Positions 18,406-25,594 of a stretch of DNA of 48,745 nucleotides are shown piece after piece. The stretch's first letter is position 1, and every line of letters starts with the position of its first letter. A model generated the notes under the pieces. It was given only the letters and a program-made list of their open reading frames with translations, did not search any database and was not told the origin of the DNA. The position numbers and the translations under genes were made by a program. Source of the DNA: a bacterium (lineage in GTDB: Bacteria > Planctomycetota > UBA11346); contig JAIFKN010000192.1 in the NCBI GenBank assembly GCA_020049615.1, forward strand, positions 1 through 48,745. Reading direction: 5' to 3'.

Positions 18406-19302
18406 TTATCCGCGCAGTTCGGCGACGATGCGCATGGTGCGGCGGCCATACTCCAGATAGGACGCGCGCATCTTCGCCTCGGTGCCGGTCACCGCCGGAT
18501 CATGGAACACCGAAGCGATGTGGGGCTCGATCGAGATGCCGCCGTCGTAGCCGCGTGCGAACAGGTCGGCGAGCACCTGGCGCACATCGCCGGCGCCCTC
18601 GCCCGGCCAGGTGTGGACATGCTTGCCGTCCGCACCGACCTTGCCGTCCTTGATGTGCACGTAGGCGATGTGCTCGCGGATGTTGCGGTAGAATTCCCAT
18701 GAAGACTGCTTCGGCCGCGAACCATCGGCGCGGGCCGGGACGCTGAAATCGTCGCTGTGGGTCGGATTGCCGGTATCGTAGACCAGTTTCAGGCCGGGAA
18801 CATGGTCGAGCATGCGCCTGGTATAATTCCAGCCCATGCCACCGTAATTCATGCAGTTCTCGTGCACCGGTGTGAGACCGGCGCCAGTGAACATGGCGTG
18901 CAGTTCGCGCAGGCGGCGGAATCGCTCCTCGTCCATCTGGTCATCGAGCGCCTTGCCGGTCGCATCCTTGCGCACCGCGAACGACATGATGCGCACCAGC
19001 TTCGTCCCCAGCCGCTGCATGCGCGGGATGGCCCGCTTCGCCTCGGCCAGGGACGATTCGAACGGCTGGTCGATCTGCTTGCCCCAGTTGGCGATCGCCG
19101 ACCCGAAACAATTGATCGTCACCCCGGATCCGGCGAGCTGACCGCACACGCGATCGAACGCCTCGTCGGACAGATCGTGGATCATGGTCCCATCGATCTT
19201 GCGCGACTCGATGCACGACCAGCCGAGTTCCCGGGTCACGGCGATCTGGGTGGCGAGGTCATGGGCAGCCTCGTCGGCGAATCCGGTGAAATACATGGTC
19301 AT
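18406..19302 (-). CDS. Sugar phosphate isomerase/epimerase-like TIM barrel
   Basis: The 298-residue product has the xylose-isomerase-like (AP endonuclease 2 family) barrel. Likely metal and substrate residues sit in TPVHENCMNYGG, KLVYDTGNPTHS, AYVHIKDGK and GGISIEPH, at the ends of successive strands. The start ATG at 19302 has AAGGA a few bases upstream. No signal peptide is present, so it acts in the cytoplasm. It lies downstream of, and on the same strand as, the two Gfo/Idh/MocA genes and a second isomerase-like gene, separated only by the repeat at 19315-19470; such sets usually process oxidised or epimerised sugars. The exact sugar is unknown. Confidence 0.85.
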   Translation of the reverse strand: MTMYFTGFADEAAHDLATQIAVTRELGWSCIESRKIDGTMIHDLSDEAFDRVCGQLAGSGVTINCFGSAIANWGKQIDQPFESSLAEAKRAIPRMQRLGTKLVRIMSFAVRKDATGKALDDQMDEERFRRLRELHAMFTGAGLTPVHENCMNYGGMGWNYTRRMLDHVPGLKLVYDTGNPTHSDDFSVPARADGSRPKQSSWEFYRNIREHIAYVHIKDGKVGADGKHVHTWPGEGAGDVRQVLADLFARGYDGGISIEPHIASVFHDPAVTGTEAKMRASYLEYGRRTMRIVAELRG

Positions 19303-19314
19303 GGTTCCTTACAA

Positions 19315-19470
19315 AGGCTTGAGGAGTGAGGTCATTGCCACCCGGAAGGCCTGAGGCTTGAGGCCTGAGGCTTGAGGTCATTGCCACCCGCAAGCGGATG
19401 ACCAGGGCCACTGCCACGCCTGCGCGGTGCAATGGACCTCAAGCCTCAAGCCTCATATGCCTCAAGCCTG
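19315..19470. repeat. Inverted/tandem G-rich heptamer repeat with CATTGCCACC motifs
   Basis: Runs of AGGCTTG/AGGCCTG heptamers lead into CATTGCCACC twice in direct orientation (19333-19342 and 19379-19388). An inverted copy (19426-19470) has the reverse complement, GGTGCAATGG followed by CCTCAAG repeats. The CATTGCCACC motif is shared with the repeat ahead of rph. The element occupies nearly all of the 171-base gap between two isomerase-like genes. Confidence 0.65.
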
Positions 19471-19473
19471 CAT

Positions 19474-20244
19474 TCATCGCTCCGCGATGGACGCGGTCAG
19501 GTACTTCCACGACTGGGCCAGCGAATCGAACGGGTCGGCCGGGCAGACGTCCTGCTCGACGATGTACCACGGGCAGCCGCTGATCTCGGCTGCGCGGACG
19601 ATCGCCGGCCAGTTCAGCGTGCCGTTGCCGATCTCGCACATGATCGGCTTGTTGTCGTCGCCGATCTTGAAGTCCTTGAGATGCAGGAGAGGCAGGCGGC
19701 CGTGCAGACGCTGGCACCATTCGACGGGATCGCCGCCGCCGGACTGCACCCAGTAGGTGTCCGGCTCGCCCTGCAGGTTCTTCACGTCGGTCAGGTCGTA
19801 CAGCCACTGCAGTACGGTCTTGCCGGCGACCTTGCGGAACTCATTGGCGTGGTTGTGGTAGGATAGGCGCATGCCGGCACGGCGCAGCACGTCACCGGAG
19901 CGATCGAGGGCGGCCGCCAGGCGCTTCACGTCGTCGAAGGTGGCGATCGGCACATGCGGATGCGGGTACGCCGTATCGGCGCAGCCGAGCTTGCCCAGCC
20001 GTTCGACCACCGCCTGCGGCGTGTCGCAGATCGAGGCGCCGCCCTCATGGGTGGCGCAGATCTTCAGACCCTCGCCATCAGCGATCTTCTTGATCTCCTC
20101 GGGCGGGATCGGGCCGACGCCCGACACCTGCACGGCGGGGTAGCCGATCGTCTTCACCTTCTTGAGGGTGACGGCGAGGTCGGCGGCGGTCTTGCAGTGG
20201 TCGCGCAGGGTGTAGAGCTGCGCGGCGATCTGGGCGGTCTTCAT
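19474..20244 (-). CDS. Sugar phosphate isomerase/epimerase-like TIM barrel
   Basis: The ATG at 20244 overlaps the stop of the upstream dehydrogenase (ATGA), and AAAGGA lies just upstream; the longer frame is a shadow. The 256 residues form an AP-endonuclease-2-type barrel: AAQLYTLRDHCKT at the start, ICATHEGG, AYPHPHVP, MRLSYHNHANEF with histidine ligands, LLHLKDFKIG and WYIVEQD with a likely metal-binding Glu. Proteins of this type next to Gfo/Idh/MocA genes commonly act on 3-keto sugars or inositol derivatives. It is the third gene of a tightly coupled operon, and its product is probably cytoplasmic. Confidence 0.86.
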   Translation of the reverse strand: MKTAQIAAQLYTLRDHCKTAADLAVTLKKVKTIGYPAVQVSGVGPIPPEEIKKIADGEGLKICATHEGGASICDTPQAVVERLGKLGCADTAYPHPHVPIATFDDVKRLAAALDRSGDVLRRAGMRLSYHNHANEFRKVAGKTVLQWLYDLTDVKNLQGEPDTYWVQSGGGDPVEWCQRLHGRLPLLHLKDFKIGDDNKPIMCEIGNGTLNWPAIVRAAEISGCPWYIVEQDVCPADPFDSLAQSWKYLTASIAER

Positions 20245-21416
20245 TTGGCGAGTCCTTTGGCGGAGTTGGCGAAATCGTTGGCGGCGCCGGCGGCGACGAC
20301 CTTGGTCTTGTGCCGGCTCTTGGCGATGAGCTTCTGATATTCGGCGGCGACGGCGGCCGCATCCAGCGGCAGCTCGACGGTGCGGTCCCACAGCGACGAC
20401 ATGAGCATGGCGTTGCCCAGCTCGACGCCGCCGATGCCTTCGACGGCGGGGCCGAGCAGCGCCTTGCCGTCGAGGATCGCCTCGGTGAAATTGCCGAGGA
20501 TCTCGTTGTGCTGGCCGCCCCAGCCGTTCGTCGGCACCTTGACCTCCCAGCGGTCGGGCGTGCCGAAGGCGCCAGGGCTGGTGCGCAGGTGCTCGCTGAC
20601 CTTCTGCGTGGTGCGGGTCCACTGCAGGCCGTCGCCCTCGACCACGACGCGGCCGCGGTCGGTCGCGACCTCGAGGCGGTTGGTTCCCGGAGCCTCGCCG
20701 GTGGTGGTGATGAACACGCCGGTCGCGCCGTTGGCGTATTCGAGGTAGGCGGTGCAGGCGTCCTCGACCTCGATGTCGTGCCACTTGCCGAACTGGCAGT
20801 GGGCGCGCACCTTCTTGGGCAGGCCGAACATCCACTGCATCAGGTCGAGCTGGTGCGGGCACTGGTTCATCAGCACGCCGCCACCCTCGCCGGCCCAGGT
20901 CGCGCGCCAGCCGCCGGAGGCATAGTAGGTCTCGGTCCGGTACCAGTCGGTGATGATCCAGTTCACGCGGCGGATATCGCCCAGCTCGCCGCTCTGGAGG
21001 AGCTCGCGCAGCTTGCGGTAGCGCGGGTCGGTGCGCTGGTTGAACATCTCGGCGAAGACCAGGTCCTTGCGCGAGCGCTTCTCATAGGCGGCGATGAGCT
21101 TCTGGCAGTCGGCCTTGTGCACCGACAGGGGCTTCTCGATCAGGGTGTGGACGCCGGCGTTGATCGCATCGATGCCGATCGTGGTGTGGTCGTAATGCGG
21201 AGTCGCGACCAGCACGGCGTCGACCTTGCCGCTCTTGAGCAGTTCCTGATGCGTGGCGAATCCCGGAGTGTCAGGGCAGCGCTTCAGCTTCTCGGGGTCG
21301 GTGTCGCAGACCGCGCCCAGGACCATGCGCGGGACCTTGCCCTGCAGGATCTGCTGGGCGTGGCTGTTGCCCATGTTGCCGAGGCCGATGATGCCGAGAC
21401 GGACTGGACTGCTCAT
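20241..21416 (-). CDS. Gfo/Idh/MocA family NAD(P)-dependent sugar oxidoreductase
   Basis: The 391-residue protein starts with a Rossmann fold (LGIIGLGNMGNSHAQ) and has the family's EKPLS motif (catalytic-site Lys) near residue 97, then the C-terminal substrate domain with GGGVLMNQCPHQLDLMQW. The His in this last motif is typically catalytic. Such enzymes oxidise a hydroxyl of a sugar or inositol. ATG 21416 overlaps the preceding gene's stop and its own stop overlaps the next start, both by the ATGA type, which indicates strict co-translation with the second dehydrogenase and the isomerase-like gene. There is no Tat-type signal, so it is cytoplasmic. Substrate unknown. Confidence 0.9.
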   Translation of the reverse strand: MSSPVRLGIIGLGNMGNSHAQQILQGKVPRMVLGAVCDTDPEKLKRCPDTPGFATHQELLKSGKVDAVLVATPHYDHTTIGIDAINAGVHTLIEKPLSVHKADCQKLIAAYEKRSRKDLVFAEMFNQRTDPRYRKLRELLQSGELGDIRRVNWIITDWYRTETYYASGGWRATWAGEGGGVLMNQCPHQLDLMQWMFGLPKKVRAHCQFGKWHDIEVEDACTAYLEYANGATGVFITTTGEAPGTNRLEVATDRGRVVVEGDGLQWTRTTQKVSEHLRTSPGAFGTPDRWEVKVPTNGWGGQHNEILGNFTEAILDGKALLGPAVEGIGGVELGNAMLMSSLWDRTVELPLDAAAVAAEYQKLIAKSRHKTKVVAAGAANDFANSAKGLAK

Positions 21417-22495
21417 GCGCTCTCCAAGGGGAGGTTGGGGTAGACGTAGGACGACTGGTCGAGGGGTAGGGAGGCCGGACGCCCGGTCGCGGTTGCATGG
21501 TAGGCGGCCAGGATCACGGCATTGGCCTGCACCGCGTCGGCGACCGTGACCATCGGGCGGCGTCCGCTGCGGATCGCCTCGATCACATCGGCGATCTGCA
21601 GCGCGTGATGATAGCCATAGACGTCCTTGCCGCCGCCGAGCGGCCGGCCGTCGAGATTGCAGCCGTCGAGCGCCTGCAACTCCTCGTGCAGCGCGCCGCT
21701 GCTGTGCTCGACCGCGAGCAGGCGATGCCCGTCGCCGAGGGTGAACGAGCCGCGCGAGCCGCGCACCACGATGCGCTGCTTCCAGCCGGTGACGCCGTCG
21801 TTGTCCGCGCGCAGCTTCGCGGTGAGGCCGTCGGCGCAGGCGACCACAGCCTCGAACAGATCCTCGACCTCGATGCAGGCGAGACGGCGTCGGCGCACGC
21901 GGCCGGAGACCTGGCAGGCCTCGGCCCCGGCCAGCCACAGGCCGAGATCGATGGTATGGATGCCCTGGTTGATCGCGACGCCGCCGCCTTCGGCGAGCCG
22001 CTTGCCGCGCCACGCGCCACTGGCGTAGTAGGCCTGGTCGCGCGTGCAGGCGAAGTCGACCTCGAGGGAACTGATCGTGCCGAACGCACCATCGGAGACG
22101 ACCTGGCGCAGCCGCCGGGCGAGCGGGGCGTAGCGGTGCTGGAAGATGCCGCTGGCGACCTGGCGGGGACGAGCCGCCGCCGCGGTGACGATGCGCTGGA
22201 GGTCGGATGGCGTGCTGGCGAGCGGCTTCTCGCACACCACATGCTTGCCGGCGGCGAGGGCGGCGGCGACCAGGGCGGCGTGCTCGGGATGCTGGGTGCA
22301 GACGCAGACCAGTTCGACCGCGGGATCAGCGAGGACTTCAGCCGCCTCAACCGTCCGACGGTCAGCCGCCACCCGCGGCAGCTTGGCTGCATCGCGGTCG
22401 CAGGCCCAGCGGACGACGGCTCCGCGGTCCAGGCGGGCGGCTGCCGCATGGACGGGCCCGATGACTCCGCAACCGATCACGGCGACCTGCAGCAT
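21413..22495 (-). CDS. Gfo/Idh/MocA family NAD(P)-dependent sugar oxidoreductase, first gene of operon
   Basis: The 360-residue product has the Rossmann motif VIGCGVIGPVHAAA, the CEKPLA motif near residue 94 and the GGGVAINQGIHTIDL segment with the usual catalytic His. It differs clearly from the next gene product, so this is not a recent duplication. Two different oxidoreductases of this family in one operon often handle successive oxidation and reduction on a sugar, for example at C-3 and a neighbouring carbon. It is the first gene of the ATGA-coupled operon that runs to 19474. The 340-base upstream region holds possible AraC-type half-sites and repeat copy B. No strong ribosome binding site is seen. 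Confidence 0.9.
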   Translation of the reverse strand: MLQVAVIGCGVIGPVHAAAARLDRGAVVRWACDRDAAKLPRVAADRRTVEAAEVLADPAVELVCVCTQHPEHAALVAAALAAGKHVVCEKPLASTPSDLQRIVTAAAARPRQVASGIFQHRYAPLARRLRQVVSDGAFGTISSLEVDFACTRDQAYYASGAWRGKRLAEGGGVAINQGIHTIDLGLWLAGAEACQVSGRVRRRRLACIEVEDLFEAVVACADGLTAKLRADNDGVTGWKQRIVVRGSRGSFTLGDGHRLLAVEHSSGALHEELQALDGCNLDGRPLGGGKDVYGYHHALQIADVIEAIRSGRRPMVTVADAVQANAVILAAYHATATGRPASLPLDQSSYVYPNLPLESA

Positions 22496-22539
22496 GGCTG
22501 AGCATGCTACTGGGGCGGATACCGCCTGCTAGCCGCGAA

Positions 22540-22598
22540 CGATCATCTGTGTGCTGGATCCGATCATGGGAATCAGGCCGTCTCAGCATTGGATTCCC
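22540..22598. promoter_or_regulatory. Candidate AraC-type half-sites and inverted repeat upstream of the dehydrogenase operon
   Basis: CGATCAT occurs at 22540-22546 and 22561-22567, exactly 21 bp apart, the spacing of direct half-sites bound by many AraC-family proteins. GGGAATC (22568-22574) and GATTCCC (22592-22598) form an inverted repeat next to it. Both lie 45-100 bases upstream of the first dehydrogenase start, with an AraC-family gene directly behind. The rest of 22496-22671 shows nothing else that I can support. Confidence 0.4.
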
Positions 22599-22671
22599 CT
22601 AACTCATTGTCCGATCTAACACATGTGCGCAAACCCGCACTTTCGTGACTTATCGAATCCGCTCAGCAACC

Positions 22672-22815
22672 GCTCAGGGGCTCCGCCCCTGCGGCCCTGC
22701 GGGCCTGTCCCCGCTGCCTGTGTCGCAGCTCGGTTTCGTTCCGAAAATGGGCTTCGCCCATGATATCCGCCCACCACCACTCGGCGGCAGCCCCATCGCT
22801 GCGCGACGGGGCCCC
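22672..22815 (+). repeat. Multi-hairpin intergenic repeat, copy B
   Basis: This copy has AGGGGC/GCCCCT, GGCCC/GGGCC, TTTCG/CGAAA, ATGGGC/GCCCAT followed by ATATCCGCCC, a degraded fifth stem, and CCCCATCGC/GCGACGGGG. It is shorter than copy A because the outer GGGCGGAT arm of the fourth stem has been lost. It lies 20 bases beyond the stop of the AraC-family gene, consistent with a role at transcript ends. Confidence 0.82.
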
Positions 22816-22835
22816 GACCTGAGTTGTTACTCCGC

Positions 22836-23633
22836 TCAATGCCAGGTCGTCCCCCCCCCGCGACGATAGTCGCCTGGCGACAGCCCGACATGCGTCTTGA
22901 ACGTCCGCGCGAAGTGGCTGAACGAGACGATGCCGACCTCGCCGGCGATCTGCCCGATCGACAGCGTGCTCTCCAGCAGCAGCGCCTTCGCGCTGGCGAT
23001 GCGCAGTTCGGTCAACCGCTGCAGCACGCTGCGGCCGGTGGCGGCACGGAAGATGCGGGCCAGTTGCGGCTCCGACAGATGCACGGCGATTGCGATCTCG
23101 CCGCGCCGCACGGAGCGATGCAGATTCGCGCGCATGAAGCCCTCGGCGACGGCGATCACCGCATCCTGGCTGCGCGCATTGAGCGCCGACATCGTCCCCG
23201 TCGGTGGGGCGCGCTTGTGCCCGATGAGCAGACGGAGCAGGAGCGAGCGGACGAGCAGGCGGTGATCCTCGCCAGGATTGCGCAACTCCTCGATCAGGGC
23301 GTGGAGGTCGTCGCGCAACGGGGTCGGCAGCGACAGCAGCCGGTTGGTGATCGGACCGACATCGATGCCGACCGGATCGAACATGGCGACGAGGTAGCCT
23401 GGCGCGCGGCGCAGCACCAGCAGTTCGCGCTTGGCGCGAGGTGGGACGATGACCGAACGGTCCGGCTCCAGCAGATGGAGATCGCCGCCGACGCGCACGC
23501 GCAGGCCGCCATGCAGGCAGAGATACCATTGGTGGATGTCGTGATGATGCTCGCCGACCTGCCAATCCGGATCCGCCTCGCGATAGTGCAGATGGATGCT
23601 GCGCAGCGCGGGCAGATCGTCGGGGGGATCCAT
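22836..23633 (-). CDS. AraC-family transcriptional regulator
   Basis: The 265-residue protein has an N-terminal cupin-like sensor part (HHHDIHQWYLCLHGGLRVRVGG) and a C-terminal double helix-turn-helix of AraC/XylS type: LSEPQLARIFRAATGRS for the first HTH, and SIGQIAGEVGIVSFSHFARTFK with a GLSPGDYRR ending for the second. The ATG at 23633 is preferred over the GTG one codon earlier. It probably controls the neighbouring carbohydrate genes in response to a sugar. The gene lies 48 bases downstream of the 2-hydroxyacid dehydrogenase gene on the same strand, so both may share a transcript. Confidence 0.9.
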   Translation of the reverse strand: MDPPDDLPALRSIHLHYREADPDWQVGEHHHDIHQWYLCLHGGLRVRVGGDLHLLEPDRSVIVPPRAKRELLVLRRAPGYLVAMFDPVGIDVGPITNRLLSLPTPLRDDLHALIEELRNPGEDHRLLVRSLLLRLLIGHKRAPPTGTMSALNARSQDAVIAVAEGFMRANLHRSVRRGEIAIAVHLSEPQLARIFRAATGRSVLQRLTELRIASAKALLLESTLSIGQIAGEVGIVSFSHFARTFKTHVGLSPGDYRRGGGTTWH

Positions 23634-23681
23634 CACCGGGAAGGATTCGCGCGGCGGAGCGGAGGCAACTGCTCGCAGAGT

Positions 23682-24668
23682 TCAGGTGGTGCGGTCGTAG
23701 ACAGCCAGATCGATGCGGTTGCGCAGAGGTGCGCCATCGCGCCAGGCCTGCAGGTTGGCGAGGGCGAAGCCGGGCAGGCGCCAAGGCGGATCGACGTGCC
23801 CGGGCGGGGGCTGGGCACGATGGGCGCCGTGGCCGGTGAGGAGCACCGCCGGACAGGCGGCAAGCGGCGAAGCCGTCCACGCGGACTCGTCGGCGATGAC
23901 GTCGCAGGCGGCGAGCAGGCGACCGGTGGCCACTTCGGCGGCGAGGGCAGACTCGTCCAGGATCGGCCCGCGGGCCGTGTTGATGACGATCCCGCCGTCG
24001 CACAAACGGGCGAGCTGCGCCCGCCCGACGCTCCCGCGGGTGGAGTCGGAGAGGCCGGCGTGGATGCTCACCGCCTGGCAGCCGCCGAACAGCTCATCCA
24101 GGGAACCGACGCGCTCCACCCCGGATGGCAGCTCTGCAGCCCACGGATCGTAGGCCGCGACCGCCATGCCCAGGCCCTGGCACAGGCGGGCGAAGCGGCT
24201 GCCGATGCCGCCGCAGCCGTAGACGCCGATGCGCAGGGAGCCGAAGCCGAGACCATAGGACTGCCAGCGCAGCGGAGGACCGCCGCCGCGGGTGAGGCGG
24301 TCGCGGAGATGGACCTGGTGCAGCTGGGCCAGCAGCAGCGCCAATGCCAGGTCGGCGACGCCGGAGGCGGCATCGCCCCAGTTGGTCAAGACCACACCGG
24401 CTTCAAGCAGCCCACGGGGAAAGTACGCCTTCACCACCCCGCGCGTGTGGCAGATGTAGCGCAGCCGGCCGGGATCATCGCCCAGGCAGGCGGGCAGCGT
24501 CGGCGAATGCTTGCCGGTCACCAGGATGTCGACCGCACGGCACCGCGCCGCCAGCTCGGCAGAGCGATCGCGCCAGTCGCGCATGTCGACCACCTCGAAG
24601 CCGTCGAGCTGGCCAGCCAGGGCCGCCTCGTCGCAGATGATCCGGTCGAAGAGCAGTCCGACGCGCAT
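23682..24668 (-). CDS. D-isomer-specific 2-hydroxyacid dehydrogenase-like protein
   Basis: The start is taken as ATG 24668; codons further upstream cross the divergent promoter. The 328 residues carry the nucleotide-binding motif GCGGIG (151-156) and the family's three active-site residues: Arg233 in NTARGP, Glu261 in DVIADES, and His280 in LLTGHGAH. Such enzymes interconvert 2-keto and D-2-hydroxy acids with NAD(P)H. A role in disposing of sugar-derived keto acids or in reducing hydroxypyruvate-like compounds fits the locus, but the substrate cannot be read from sequence. It is divergent from the isomerase-like gene at 24748. Confidence 0.87.
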   Translation of the reverse strand: MRVGLLFDRIICDEAALAGQLDGFEVVDMRDWRDRSAELAARCRAVDILVTGKHSPTLPACLGDDPGRLRYICHTRGVVKAYFPRGLLEAGVVLTNWGDAASGVADLALALLLAQLHQVHLRDRLTRGGGPPLRWQSYGLGFGSLRIGVYGCGGIGSRFARLCQGLGMAVAAYDPWAAELPSGVERVGSLDELFGGCQAVSIHAGLSDSTRGSVGRAQLARLCDGGIVINTARGPILDESALAAEVATGRLLAACDVIADESAWTASPLAACPAVLLTGHGAHRAQPPPGHVDPPWRLPGFALANLQAWRDGAPLRNRIDLAVYDRTT

Positions 24669-24669
24669 G

Positions 24670-24724
24670 GCGGCGGCATCGTCGCATGCGCGGTGCCGCG
24701 GCGCAAGCGGACCATTGCCGCCGC
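24670..24724. promoter_or_regulatory. Possible GC-rich inverted repeat in divergent promoter region
   Basis: GCGGCGGCA (24670-24678) and TGCCGCCGC (24716-24724) are exact inverses, and TGCGC/GCGCA lies between them. The region is only 79 bases and separates divergent genes. In DNA this rich in G and C such symmetry may be chance, so this is a weak operator candidate. Confidence 0.2.
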
Positions 24725-24747
24725 GGGCCTCGACGCAGCATCTGGTC

Positions 24748-25563
24748 GTGGCCGGCCTCGCCCTCAGCATGTGCTCGATCGCCTGGCGCATCGACCGGCG
24801 CTCGTACAGCGGACCCAACCTGGTCCGTCCGCTGCCCGAGGTCCTGGCGACGATCGCCGCCGCCGGCTACGATGGCGTCGAGCTGTGGGGACCGCATGCC
24901 GCCGCCGCCGGGCATGCCGAGACCGGCGCCGAAGCGGCGCGCCTGGGCTTGGCCGTACCGATGCTCTCCGACTACTTCAATTTCACCCGCAGTCCTGAGT
25001 CGGCCGCCACCTCGCTGGCGCATGGACACGCGGTGATCGCCGCGGCGCGCACCGTGCGCGCCGGGGCGATGCGCATCTTCACCGGCAACCACCGCAGCCG
25101 CGATGCCACCGCCGAGCAATGGGAGCGCTGCGTCCGCTGCCTGCAGGAGCTGTGCGACGATGCCGCGACGCACGGCATCGTCCTCGCCGCCGAGTTGCAC
25201 GACTGGAACCTCATGGACACGGCGGACGGCGCCGAGCGCCTGCTCGCCCTGGTCGGCCGTGGCAACCTGCGCCTCATCTTCCACCCCTCGCTGTTCGGCG
25301 CCGGGGCGGTCGCGGCCTGGTCCCGCCTGCGGCCGCATATCCACCATGTGCACGCCACCAACGGCGACGGCGGCCTGGCCGCCGGACCGGTGCCGTGGCC
25401 AGCGCTGGTCGAACGTATGCGCGCGGACGGCTGGAGCGGCCACCTCGCGGTCGAATGGTTCGGAGCCGAGCCGGAAGCGGTGGCGCGACGGGAAGCCGCC
25501 TACCTGCGCGGATTGCTGCGCTGTACCGCAAAGCCCTTGCGCGGCGGTGAACCGTCGGGGTGA
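24748..25563 (+). CDS. Sugar phosphate isomerase/epimerase-like TIM barrel
   Basis: I place the start at GTG 24748, giving MAGLALSMCS, a usual opening for this family; ATG 24769 is the alternative and the longer frame is a shadow. The 271 residues include IAAAGYDGVELWGPH, LAAELHDWNLMDT, LRLIFHPSLFGAG, HIHHVHATNGDG and GHLAVEWFGAEP, matching the strand ends that hold the metal (Glu/His) in AP-endonuclease-2-type barrels. It is the third such protein in the locus and heads the plus-strand unit with the GH29 and GH42 genes, 31 bases before the fucosidase. It probably converts a released sugar, but which one is unknown. Confidence 0.82.
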   Translation: MAGLALSMCSIAWRIDRRSYSGPNLVRPLPEVLATIAAAGYDGVELWGPHAAAAGHAETGAEAARLGLAVPMLSDYFNFTRSPESAATSLAHGHAVIAAARTVRAGAMRIFTGNHRSRDATAEQWERCVRCLQELCDDAATHGIVLAAELHDWNLMDTADGAERLLALVGRGNLRLIFHPSLFGAGAVAAWSRLRPHIHHVHATNGDGGLAAGPVPWPALVERMRADGWSGHLAVEWFGAEPEAVARREAAYLRGLLRCTAKPLRGGEPSG

Positions 25564-25594
25564 CACCGGCCCGTGGCTGCGCTACCTTCGGGGC

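Noticed and set aside
19315..19470. A CRISPR array, because of short direct repeats
   Set aside because: Units are seven bases and contiguous, with no regular spacers and no cas genes.
22616..22891. Short open frames within repeat copy B (and similar ones in copy A) that share protein-like similarity
   Set aside because: The similarity comes from the DNA repeat itself, whose stems with compensating changes argue for structure rather than coding.
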